Counted from the stretch's first letter, positions 40,601 through 46,509 are shown. The stretch: 64,000 nt of DNA from Arbacia lixula (GCA_963669155.1 OZ022576.1:37665807-37729806), one strand, 5' to 3'. A program made the numbers and translations. Notes: a model not told the origin generated them from the sequence alone.

Positions 40601-43600
40601 TTGGTTTTCTGAAAAGTGTCTGTATCTTTGTATCTTTTGAGGTATCTTTTTGAAATAATAGAGAGCAAATATTGTTTTAAGTTTGTATTTTGAAATTTGT
40701 TGAATCTCGTTAAGGACCTCCTCTGTATTATCTTTGAAACACTCTCCATTGTTGAGATTCAACCAATCGAATTTGGTTTTATTTAGGGGTCTATGTCTAT
40801 CACCCAATCAATACAAGATGTAAGGTACAACAAAAGATAAAACAATGTGGACAATTCCAACTTTGTAAGTGCAAAGATACAACAATATTAAGAAAAAGGA
40901 ACCATTTTAAGATCACTTTCGCTAGGTATACATACTTGAGGAGAATGCAACGTCCAGTATCAAATGGATATTAACAATTATTCCCTTGCTGCTGTTCAAC
41001 CTAGATCCATCCAGATGAATGTTCCTGTTGTGACTGGAACCTGAGCCACATCTCAGTCCAAGGTTAGTCTCCAAACAGTTCTCATCTCCCTTTCGTTTCA
41101 CTAGCAACCATACTGCTGTTAATCCTCTCAGTGCCAAGCTTTGAAAAGCTAACTGGTTTGTTACACATGTATGTGCCTATGGGACTGTGAAGGTTAAGCT
41201 TACTGCCAGTGTAAAGGCACTCAACAGGGAATATGCTGAAATTATTTGTCATTTTGACCTCAGTTTAGGACTTTAAATGGTATTTTGTCAATTAAGCAGA
41301 TCATAGTGAAGGTTGGTCTCCAAACAGATACAACCTCCCTTCATTCCATCACTGTTCAACCTACTGCCAGCGTGAAGGCACACTACAAGGAATGAGGTCA
41401 AATTGTGTGTCATTTGGATCTCAATTTAGAACATTGAATGTTTTTTTGTTCATATATCATATGGTGAAACATCATCAGATGTGACAGCAGGGGAGATTGT
41501 ATCATTATATCATTGTGCTCAAAGGATCCAACTTTTTTGCCCTTGAATACAGTCCAATAGTGAATAGTGATGATTGTCGTACCCCCTGCCATCCAAACTT
41601 AGAACATGGTCAAAGGTAGTCAGGGTGTACTATGATTTAGAGGATACTGGTGTAAGCTTCGTTATCACTTTCAGATGATATGTTCATAGAGAGGATATGG
41701 TTTTAAGTTTCATAAGCTCGTACAGAGGAAAGGTATTCAAGTTTCAAAAAGTTTCAAAAGCTCTCTTAGAGAATATGTTTTTAAGTTTTAAAAGCTCTTT
41801 AAGAGAATACAATTTCAAGTTTTAAAGGCTTCATTAGAGAACACAGTTTCAAAAGCTCTTTTAGAGAATATGGTTTTAAGTTTCATAAGCTATTATAGAT
41901 ATATGGTTCTAAGTTTCAAAAGTTCATTTTGAGAAAACGTTTTTTAGGTTTCAGGAGCTTTTTTGGTGAATACTGTTTTAAATTTCCTCAACTCTTATCT
42001 GACTCTGCATGCTGTATCCTAACTCATCTCTCAGGTGTCCCTCCCTCCTTCAAGGACTGCCCATCCAGAGTGGTCAAGCAGGTAGAGCTGGGCAGTGTGA
42101 ACACAGCCGTCAGTGTGGACTGGCCCCTGCCCGTACCAGTCTTCTTGGAGCCGGATTGCCAGACTGGCTGGAACAGCAGCCATCAGCCCCTGCGGAGCTT
42201 CTTCGCAGTCAATGCCACCACCAGGGTCTCCTACCATGCCTGGCAGTACAGCATGGTGGCTAACTGCTTCTTTGATGTCACTGTTGCCCTAGGTAACCAG
42301 GACGGGAGGGGGTATTCTGAAAAGTTTCTGAAAAGGGTGGCATGCGCACTCTGGTAGCAAAATAATGAAGAGAGAGAGAATGAGAGAGGAAGATTACTAG
42401 AGAGGGAAAGAGAGAAGGAAAGATGAGGAAAAAAAGAGAGGGGGTTGGTATTCAGAAATTTTTTGAAAAAGGTGGCATATGCACTCTGGTAACAAAATAA
42501 TGAAGAGAGAGAATGAGAGAAGAAAATTATTAGGGAAGGGAAGACAGAGAAAGAGAGAGAGAAGGAAAGATGAGGACAAGGGGGGGGGGATCGAGGTATC
42601 TGAAAATGACCTTAAGTTTGCACTTATGTCCCCTGTGATCTATGGCGTTATTGGCATAGTTTTAGAACTAAGTCAGTTCTTGGAATATCAACTGGAAAGT
42701 GTAGCTAAGACAGTTTTTGACTCAAGATTCTCTAAGAATGCCACCCAAGTTTAGAGGTGAACTATCCATGTTGGATGGTTGTCATAAGCTGTCTTTGGAA
42801 ATGAAGGGGGCATGCCCACTCTGGTAACAAAACAGTGAAGCAAAGGAGAATGAGAGAAATAGATAGAGGAAGAGAGAGAAAGAGGCAGAGAGAGAGAGAG
42901 GAAGATAATGAGAAAGTGAAAGAGCTAGAGAAAGAGAGCATGAGAGATGAAGAAAAGCAATAATGAGGGATTACATATCATTGAGCAGCATGCTAGCAGT
43001 AGTCCACTAAATTTGAAACCCAATATTAGAGGTCAAGACACGGTTCCGCATATTCACTCGTTATCATATCTCTCCTGCAGTGGACACTACTCCCCCAGCA
43101 GTGGACTATTGTCCAGCAGACATCACTGTGGTAGCGGAGATGCAGGAAGACTCGCTACCGGTCAGCTGGGACCAGCCCCGGGCCACTGACCAGTCGCCCA
43201 TTACCATCCAATGCAGTCACCATAATGGCTCTCTCTTCACAGTGGGTGACAATTTGACGGTCAGATGCGCATTGGAGGATTCCCATGGAAACAGGGCCCG
43301 GGATTGTGTGTTCTTTGTAGTCCTACTCGGTAAGTGATTGCCATGGAAACATAGCCCTGGATTGTGTGTTCTTTGTAGTCCTACTCGGTAAGTGATTGCC
43401 ATGGAAAGATGACCCTGGAAAGTGTTCTTTGTAGTCCTACTCGGTAAGTGATTGCCATGGAAACATAGCCCTGGATTGTGTGTTCTTTGTTTGTGCAAAG
43501 TGCAAGGAAGTGACTGATCTTTGACTTTTATAACCTCAAAAAGTATAACATTTTAATCCAGTACTACACAGCAGGGTTTGCATTACCTAGACATCAACCG

Positions 43601-45685
43601 AATCATTACTAGACATTGTGCGACATTTAATGTATTCACTTTGGGTTTTTTCTCTTTCTGTTGCATGTAGTGCTTGGTTTAGTTTTCCCACAATTGAAAT
43701 GAACTTATGTATTGAACTATGTTTTTCTCATCTTTCCAGGCAAGCCCACCGCATCTCTTCCCCTGATCCTGGCGTGCTGCGTTACTGGTGCGGTGATTGC
43801 CTTGATATCTGGGTTTATATACTACAGGAAATGCAGCATGGGCAATAAACCGGGTAAGACTGAATACAGCGTTGCCCAGTCCTTGCACTCTCAGTTGATG
43901 TGTTTTTTTTTACAGCAAAAGCTGATCATTATTTGCTGAATTGGCAACATTCTTTTTTTGTGATGAGATGTTGATTATGAAAAGGAATGTTTATTTCATT
44001 ATGAATTACATGAAATGAAAAACATACACTTCAGAGCAATGTTTTTGCAAATAGAATGAGCAACTTTAAAATTTTTCAGCGCTTTACCAATTTGAAAATT
44101 TAGTGATTATATGACCTTTTGATTTGAGAAATTTACAACATCAAGGTAATGCATATCACTGAATGTTAAAAATGGGTTAATTTCTTGCAGAAATGTATGC
44201 TCTTAATTGTGATGCATATTTTACTATTTTTAATAATTGATATCAAATGTTATACCCTCATACCATATATTTATGGTAAATGAGAAACTCCTGTCCAAAA
44301 ATATAACTTAATATGCACCGCAATCAAGACCCAAGTTAACTTTTGATTTCTGGGAGCAAATGGTTAAAACGATTTATTCTGAAAAAAAATCTCATGGTGA
44401 TCTTCTAATAAGATAAATATTATGTTCATTTAATGTTTTTTTGATATCCTTTAATATCAGTCATAAATTCAAGAAAGGAAATGTATGGATCCAGGGGTGG
44501 TATTCTAAAAATCCACAGAGATGACAAATTTATCTCCCCTAAGGTAAAATGTCCCTAAACTATTTTATCTTTGGGATTCCGAAATTTATATAAAGAAAAT
44601 TTTCACCAATATTAATGAGCGCATGCCCTGCGCTCCTATTCCTGAGGCAGCCAGTAATAGAATCTGTCTTTTGCATACATTAACACCATCAGGCTGATGG
44701 TATGATGTCATGAGACTGACAATGTATATTGCACATCAGTGTGCCTTATTGCATTTGGTGCGCGTATATGCATGAAGTTGAATGTGCGAATTACTTGCTC
44801 GGGAGTAGTTTTATCTTTTATCCTTTTTTTCCTAAGTACATTTCAGAATACCAATGTAGCTCCTTTGCAAAATAAATTTATCTCTGAGGCTCATTTACAT
44901 GAACAATTTTATCTCTAGCTAATTTGAATAAACATTTTATCTTTTATCCTACGTTGGCTTTTCGGAATACCCCCAAAAAATGTTTTCCTAACTCCCTGAG
45001 AGACAATTACATTGTTCCTAAGTCCATTTTCAGAATATCCCCCCAGAGATGAATGATGGATTGGTCCTGTAGCTAGCGCTGGTCAAATATGGTGCTGGTA
45101 TATATCTTTTTATACTTGTTTCATGATATCATCTAGTATTCTGTTGGTTAGTTTGCCACGTACAGCAACCTCTCTGACGCGGACTAAAACGCTGCTGCGG
45201 ATCCGCAGCGGATCCGCGGCGAATCCTCAGCAACCTTTTACTTATCCATTCCTGCTGATGCGACCATTTTCTCTGTTTCCTCTCCCCCCACAGATGAGAT
45301 AACAATGAGTAATCCGGAGCAGAATGTCAAGTACCCAAACATATTGGATATCCAGTTTTTTGAAAGTACTCAATCTGTGACCAGCTCTCACGTCAAGAAT
45401 GCGGAGTTCTACACCAAAAGCAACAGCCCCCCGCAGCGCAGTAGCTCAGAGTCGAACCTGTCATCGGGGTTCCACAGCGGAAAATCTGCAGAGTTCCAGG
45501 AGAGCTTTGGATATGCGGCGGAGGCCGAGGAGCAAGAGAGTGAGACTCTGCTGCCTTCACACCCACCGTACGACTCGAACAGGACTTCCACCACCAATGT
45601 GGAGCTGGATGTGCAGTCGTGTGTGTCCGGCTCGCTTGGCGATTTTGGAGTGTCCATACGAGACGCATATGAGTCTGCATCCTAG
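11399..45685 (+). CDS. Gene A: IL-17-receptor-like ectodomain with HYR domains and one membrane helix, no SEFIR (15 exons, 771 aa)
   Basis: Join: 11399-11608, 22520-22571, 26492-26710, 27271-27386, 35082-35214, 36073-36209, 36797-36892, 37294-37351, 38285-38424, 38898-38981, 41005-41062, 42035-42292, 43081-43329, 43740-43853, 45294-45685. All borders are GT-AG and every phase matches, giving 2316 nt. Order: signal peptide (about 1-46), D1 (about 51-243), D2a (244-340), D2b (341-434), HYR-like (435-520), HYR (521-603), membrane helix (about 610-632), tail (633-771). D1 shows the IL-17R layout (NxS/T-rich strand, then LWGYEISLIED, a Cys, then QYTIDVTPLP). D2 shows the WxPD start, a long beta region and a CxxC ending. 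IL-17 receptors normally carry a cytoplasmic SEFIR domain; the 139-residue tail is too short and shows none. Many N-glycosylation sites fit an extracellular role. Ligand and signalling are unknown. Gene structure is firm; the IL-17R family call is motif-based. Confidence 0.82.
11917..12160 (+). mobile_element. Left arm of the CRE-bearing MITE family, with a hairpin, intron 1
   Basis: Starts TTAAAGGGATGGTTCACCCT and includes GATGAAAATCCGTCAAAGGA and CACGTGCGAGGTGCTCTCCC. It is followed by a strong hairpin (12101-12126 pairs with 12134-12156 except for a 3-base bulge). No matching right arm is visible. Confidence 0.7.
12571..12628 (+). repeat. TCAA tetranucleotide microsatellite
   Basis: About 13 units of ATCA/TCAA in intron 1 of gene A. 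Confidence 0.9.
12960..13165 (+). repeat. Dispersed repeat, copy 1
   Basis: Shares GCAGTAACCAAAG, GGCTTAATTGCGCCCT, CCCAGTATCTAAGTGGAGAA and AAGCCA with 47955-48155. The copies are about 200 bp and in the same orientation. The family is not recognised. Confidence 0.65.
14941..15015 (+). mobile_element. 3' end fragment of the same RTE-type element in gene A intron 1
   Basis: TTGGCAATGGAAAGGAAAGC and TGGTCGCCAACGTCACGAGA, followed by a short GA stretch, match 55760-55850 closely. It is 5'-truncated, as is common for non-LTR insertions. Confidence 0.75.
16741..16804. repeat. Perfect 26-bp-stem hairpin in gene A intron 1
   Basis: 16741-16766 and 16779-16804 are exact reverse complements. The 12-base loop itself holds the palindrome GTCCGGAC. 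It begins TTTTATAGTGAGAGTTACCC. Confidence 0.95.
17100..17222 (+). pseudogene. Short Myb/SANT-like frame, possible Harbinger-type relic
   Basis: A 40-codon open frame reads MANRDEKSLRGKNWENDEEL and goes on to LRANPDIAKQFRGNCN. The spacing of W, DEEL, L and QF resembles the start of Myb/SANT-like domains found in Harbinger transposons and HARBI-associated proteins. It lies in a segment with repeated GCTAAAGTTA motifs and a strong hairpin at 16741. The call is tentative. Confidence 0.3.
18890..18998 (+). repeat. Two-copy tandem repeat, about 60 bp
   Basis: CATATGGATACTGGCTTAAA and CACATGGATACTAGCATAAA mark the two copies, in intron 1 of gene A. Confidence 0.75.
19501..19682. repeat. GA microsatellite with G runs
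   Basis: About 90 bp of (GA)n preceded by G-rich sequence, in intron 1 of gene A. Confidence 0.95.
20164..20350 (+). repeat. Degenerate tandem repeat, about 55-60 bp, 3-4 copies
   Basis: Units are built on GGTTTAAATTGTCT, then ATTxTATGGTCTTTGACTGT, in intron 1 of gene A. Confidence 0.75.
22520..22571 (+). CDS. Gene A exon 2 (52 nt)
   Basis: Acceptor is tctctccag and donor is TTAG|GTGAGA. It starts in phase 0 and ends in phase 1, encoding DTVLCTEHAGHTWGYAL plus one base. It corresponds in place, size and phase to the 49-nt exon 2 of gene B, which encodes a peptide of similar length with one Cys. This exon is too short to stand out as an open frame and was placed by splice signals and phase. 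Confidence 0.75.
22611..25290. mobile_element. Outer inverted-repeat element interrupted by a pogo-like insertion
   Basis: 22611-22730 and 25175-25290 are inverted copies: both contain CTAATTxxxxTTAATGTGA-type sequence, GCATGAxTGGGCAAATTTTA and GTAACTTTTC. The arms are about 110 bp. Most of the length between them is the 2.1-kb element at 22874-24981, so this looks like a nested insertion in intron 2 of gene A. Confidence 0.65.
22874..24981. mobile_element. 2.1-kb pogo/Tc1-mariner-type non-autonomous element
   Basis: The left end is CAGTCAAACCTGTCTATAGC and the right end is the inverted GTTTGACTG, each flanked by TA (22872-22873 and 24982-24983), as expected for Tc1/mariner/pogo insertion. 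Subterminal copies of CACTATAGACAGGTGACC occur on the left and GGTGGCCGCTAT on the right. No transposase frame is visible. The region 24340-24500 is unusually GC- and CpG-rich. Confidence 0.75.
26222..26442. mobile_element. 221-bp inverted-repeat element, copy just before exon 3
   Basis: The left end is AGTACTGAAGTGG and the right end is CCCACTTTGGTACT. The interior matches the 39.3-kb copy in opposite orientation. It ends 50 bp before exon 3 of gene A, so it lies next to the branch-point region of that intron. Confidence 0.75.
26492..26710 (+). CDS. Gene A exon 3: first half of D1
   Basis: Acceptor is ccatccag and donor is TGGG|GTAAGT, phase 1 to phase 1, residues 88-161. It starts with a short Cys motif (GRCPSE) that aligns with the start of gene B exon 3 (DTCTTG), and ends on a beta strand (VHIGFNISFQ) that aligns with TCLNITFEIN in gene B. 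This is the core beta strand of IL-17R D1. The exon begins 50 bp after a 221-bp inverted-repeat transposon that ends near 26442. Confidence 0.82.
26780..27012 (+). repeat. Degenerate tandem repeat, about 80 bp, in intron 3
   Basis: Three to four copies built on ATAATTGTTATxATGATTxATTGAATAT and AGGAGGAAA, between exons 3 and 4 of gene A. Confidence 0.7.
27271..27386 (+). CDS. Gene A exon 4: second part of D1
   Basis: Acceptor is gatgttacag and donor is CAGCAG|GTGAGA, phase 1 to phase 0, residues 161-199. The segment LWGYEISLIED...C is the strand in IL-17 receptors that reads G[FY]E[IV]xL followed by a Cys. It aligns with GLLFKFTSLRD...C of gene B, and the intron falls at the same place in both genes. 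A 373-bp palindromic element lies 100 bp downstream. Confidence 0.85.
27488..27860. mobile_element. 373-bp near-perfect palindromic element with TTAA ends, intron 4
   Basis: The two halves are reverse complements over almost the full length. Both ends read TTAAAGGGCATATACTGTAC (right end inverted), and the centre is TTCGGCCCGAA. The first 40 bp on each side pair perfectly. It starts 100 bp after exon 4. TTAA ends suggest piggyBac-type mobilisation. Confidence 0.85.
30530..30740 (+). repeat. Two-copy tandem repeat, about 128 bp
   Basis: GAGTTGATTATCTGTGC, GATAAAC and GTGAGGCTTTAAAGA-type blocks recur at about 30535 and 30664, in intron 4 of gene A. Confidence 0.8.
30897..30952. repeat. Mini inverted-repeat element with TTAA ends
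   Basis: TTAACCCTTTGTAATTGACA at the left and GCTGAGAGGGTTAA at the right, 56 bp in all. Confidence 0.55.
31662..32058. mobile_element. About 400-bp inverted-repeat element in intron 4
   Basis: The left end contains AACACCATGTAGTTGTATTC and AGGATAAATTA. The right end has the inverted TAATTATCCTGAAAGAATAC and AACCACATGGTGTT. The inner arms AAAAGAGTGAAAAAAGG and TTTTCACTCTTTTCC also pair. Confidence 0.75.
35082..35214 (+). CDS. Gene A exon 5: end of D1
   Basis: Acceptor is gataatcag and donor is ACAT|GTAAGT, phase 0 to phase 1, residues 200-244. The motif LQYTIDVTPLPT matches the last strand of IL-17R D1 (xYxVxVxxLP, then a linker). The split last codon becomes Cys when joined to exon 6 (T + GT), giving the linker Cys seen between D1 and D2 in the family. 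Confidence 0.85.
36073..36209 (+). CDS. Gene A exon 6: D2a, first part
   Basis: Acceptor is tcttgccag and donor is TTTAAT|GTAAGT, phase 1 to phase 0. It encodes CWTPDVIVHDTPSALNLTLL and onward to KKVDFN (residues 244-289). The WxPDxI start followed by an LNLTLL strand and FSVFSIILYEG matches the start of IL-17R D2 and is clearly homologous to exon 9 of the same gene. Confidence 0.85.
36236..36720 (+). repeat. Pyrimidine-rich tract (TCCTCC/TTCTCC) in intron 6
   Basis: About 480 bp of nearly pure C/T on the coding strand fill most of intron 6 of gene A. The tract leaves an open frame rich in Ser and Pro, but that frame does not join to exon 7 in phase, so it is not coding. Confidence 0.9.
36797..36892 (+). 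CDS. Gene A exon 7: D2a, middle part
   Basis: Acceptor is ctgtttttcag and donor is GTATTT|GTAAGT, phase 0 to 0, 32 codons (residues 290-321). It encodes NTELYSINGRQGANVFFGC and onward, which pairs with EAELYRVNGKWGTNIVFDC in exon 10. A Cys is conserved in both copies. It is preceded by a very long pyrimidine-rich intron. Confidence 0.82.
37294..37351 (+). CDS. Gene A exon 8: D2a, last part (58 nt)
   Basis: Acceptor is gattttcag and donor is AAGG|GTAGGT, phase 0 to 1. It encodes VVPRECPYCEWNVTEVVVK (residues 322-340). The paired cysteines (CxxC) followed by a short strand are the usual end of IL-17R D2. It has the same length and phase as exon 11. Confidence 0.82.
38285..38424 (+). CDS. Gene A exon 9: D2b, first part
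   Basis: Acceptor is ctgttttccag and donor is TTCAAG|GTGAGG, phase 1 to 0, residues 341-387. It encodes GWKPDIIYHPTPFAVNVTLL and onward to HIDFK, the second copy of the exon 6 module (137 nt versus 140 nt). Shared features are WxPD[VI]I, TP at the same spacing, a glycosylatable strand ending TLL, and the DF[NK] exon end. Confidence 0.85.
38898..38981 (+). CDS. Gene A exon 10: D2b, middle part
   Basis: Acceptor is ttctcttag and donor is CTACTG|GTAAGT, phase 0 to 0, 28 codons (residues 388-415). It is the counterpart of exon 7, four codons shorter at its end. The motif AELYRVNGKWG and the Cys after VFD are conserved. Confidence 0.82.
39334..39554. mobile_element. 221-bp inverted-repeat element, copy in intron 10
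   Basis: The ends are AGTACTGAAGTG and CACTTCAGTACT, perfect inverted repeats, with inner parts (GACAACTGGCTCTGAA versus TTAGAGCCAATTGTCTTG) also paired. It is the same length as the copy at 26222-26442. Confidence 0.75.
39828..40532. mobile_element. TTAA-flanked inverted-repeat element in intron 10
   Basis: The left end is TTAACTCTTTGCTCGC and the right end is GCGGGCAAAGAGTTAA, inverted with one mismatch and both ending in TTAA. The interior is CpG-rich at first and has no transposase. TTAA ends suggest a piggyBac-type non-autonomous element. Confidence 0.65.
41005..41062 (+). CDS. Gene A exon 11: D2b, last part (58 nt)
   Basis: Acceptor is ttcaacctag and donor is CAAG|GTTAGT, phase 0 to 1. 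It encodes IHPDECSCCDWNLSHISVQ (residues 416-434). I found it by looking for the missing partner of exon 8. It has the same length (58 nt), same phases and the same pattern (xxPxEC-x-x-C-[DE]-WN). Without it, exons 10 and 12 do not join in frame. Confidence 0.82.
41197..41450 (+). repeat. Local duplication downstream of exon 11
   Basis: GGTTAGTCTCCAAACAG next to the exon 11 donor recurs as GGTTGGTCTCCAAACAG at about 41310. A second shared block (CTGCCAGTGTAAAGGCAC and its following 80 bp) occurs at about 41204 and 41367. Confidence 0.7.
41697..41960 (+). repeat. Degenerate tandem repeat, about 46 bp, before exon 12
   Basis: Five to six imperfect copies built on GTTTTAAGTTTCAAAAGCTC and TTAGAGAATATG. 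The array ends about 75 bp before the exon 12 acceptor. Confidence 0.8.
42035..42292 (+). CDS. Gene A exon 12: HYR-like domain 1
   Basis: Acceptor is catctctcag and donor is CTAG|GTAACC, phase 1 to 1, 258 nt (residues 435-520). It encodes a domain starting PPSFKDCPSRVV and ending SYHAWQYSMVANCFFDVTVAL. The CP near the start, a VSVDWPLPVP strand and the final NCFFDVTV strand are the HYR (hyalin repeat, Ig-like fold) pattern. The fit is weaker than in exon 13 because the usual DxxGN turn is absent. Confidence 0.75.
42337..42930 (+). repeat. Three diverged copies of a GA-rich unit in intron 12
   Basis: A unit starting with GCACTCTGGTAACAAAATAA and followed by GAGA-rich sequence occurs at about 42345, 42480 and 42815. 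The first two are preceded by a 'ggtattctgaaa'-type motif also seen at the ends of an inverted-repeat element at 44.5-45.0 kb. Confidence 0.7.
43081..43329 (+). CDS. Gene A exon 13: HYR domain 2
   Basis: Acceptor is tctcctgcag and donor is CTCG|GTAAGT, phase 1 to 1, 249 nt (residues 521-603). The sequence has the full HYR signature: DTTPP, YCPADITV, VSWDQPRATD, FTVGDNLTVRC, then DSHGNRARDCVFFVVL. HYR domains are common in echinoderm extracellular and adhesion proteins. The end of this exon and its donor are repeated in the following intron (43339-43492). Confidence 0.92.
43281..43492 (+). repeat. Tandem copies of the exon 13 end and its splice donor
   Basis: A unit of 56-58 bp that starts in exon 13 (CCATGGAAACAGGG) and includes the donor CTCG|GTAAGT is repeated in the intron. 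GTAAGT donors lie at 43330, 43388 and 43444, followed by a partial fourth unit without a donor. The copies keep the exon-like sequence TTCTTTGTAGTCCTACTCGG. Confidence 0.92.
43740..43853 (+). CDS. Gene A exon 14: membrane helix
   Basis: Acceptor is catctttccag and donor is CCGG|GTAAGA, phase 1 to 1, 114 nt (residues 604-641). It encodes a single helix of about 23 residues (LPLILACCVTGAVIALISGF then IYY) followed by a basic stop-transfer RKC. The topology is type I. Because the exon is symmetrical (phase 1-1), skipping it keeps the frame and would yield a soluble protein. Confidence 0.85.
44493..45045. mobile_element. Inverted-repeat element (MITE-like) in intron 14
   Basis: The left end reads GGGGTGGTATTCTAAAAAT and the right end reads TTTTCAGAATATCCCCCC, which are inverted. 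The interior has repeated TTTATCT and CCTAAG motifs and no open frame. A related fragment lies near 15820-15930 (CTCCTAGG...GGAATACC). Confidence 0.55.
45294..45685 (+). CDS. Gene A exon 15: cytoplasmic tail and stop
   Basis: Acceptor is ctcccccacag, starts in phase 1 and ends at TAG 45683-45685 (residues 642-771). The tail is polar, with a Ser-rich stretch (684-706) and an acidic stretch (718-725). It contains ESETLL (723-728), which fits the acidic dileucine endocytosis signal [DE]xxxL[LI]. Tyrosines at 655, 681, 715, 734 and 767 could be modified, but none sits in a motif I recognise. There is no SEFIR, TIR or death domain. Confidence 0.85.
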
Positions 45686-45850
45686 GCGAGGGGGTAGCGT
45701 GTTTTCTTGACACACACGGAGCAGTTACAACCGAATCTGGACACACAGACTGGCCTTCCTCCACTCGCCCTCTCTTGAGGGAAGAGGGAGGAAGGAATAT
45801 TGCTTATTCCTTGTGTCCAGACTTTGTTTTGATGGCAGCTGTGCATGAGA

Positions 45851-46097
45851 GAAATGGACAGCACTGGCCAGCCTAGCCTAGAACCTATGTACCGTAGGCT
45901 AAATCGCTCTCTGTGCAGAGTTTCAAATAATGCAGGGAAATGGACAGCACTCGTCAACCTAGCCGAGAACCTACATAGGCTAAATCGCTCTCTGTGCAGA
46001 GTTTCAAATAATGCAGGGAAATGGACAGCACTGGCCAGCCTAGCCTAGAACCTATGTAGGCTAAATCGCTCTCTGTGCAGAGTTTCAAATAATGCCG
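45851..46097 (+). repeat. Tandem repeat of 82-86 bp, 3 copies, in the 3' UTR of gene A
   Basis: Copies start at about 45851, 45937 and 46019, each with AAATGGACAGCACT near the start and CTCTGTGCAGAGTTTCAAAT near the end. CTCTGTGCAGAG is itself a small inverted repeat. The array begins about 165 bp after the stop codon. Confidence 0.9.
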
Positions 46098-46139
46098 GAC
46101 ATTGTCAAGTACTAGATATTTTCATTGTACATGTAAGTT

Positions 46140-46345
46140 CTCTATTGCTGTACTGTATGTATATGTATATATGTATGTTAATTGTAGATGTGTATGTATG
46201 TATGTGTGTTGTATATTTGTATGTATGTTTGTGTGTATGTATGTATGTATATCTGTATGGATGGAAGGATGGATGGATGGTGCATGGATGGCTGGATGGC
46301 TGGATGGCTGGATGGATGTATACAATGTGTATGTAAGTATGTATA
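46140..46345 (+). repeat. TATG and GGAT tetranucleotide microsatellite
   Basis: Imperfect TATG/TGTA repeats give way to GGATGGATGGCT repeats. It lies in the 3' UTR of gene A if the signals near 46.5 kb are used. Confidence 0.9.
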
Positions 46346-46509
46346 AATGGATGTTTGTTACATCCAGTAAATATCTGTACATGTAAGAGTTTATCATGTC
46401 AAACATGTAGAATTACTTCCCTTCTTCCTCCCCCCATTTGTACGGGCTCTTCCAGAGAGGAATTTGTTATTACAATTCATGTTACGTGCTTGGTTAAAAT
46501 AATTTCCTT

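Noticed and set aside
43217-43498. 93-codon frame on the minus strand with internal protein repeats
   Set aside because: It is antisense to exon 13 and its duplicated donor units. The repeats in the protein simply reflect the 56-58 bp DNA repeat.
45393-45764. 123-codon frame on the minus strand, and overlapping frames, at the tail exon of gene A
   Set aside because: They are shadows of exon 15, which is fixed by splice phase and continues the receptor.
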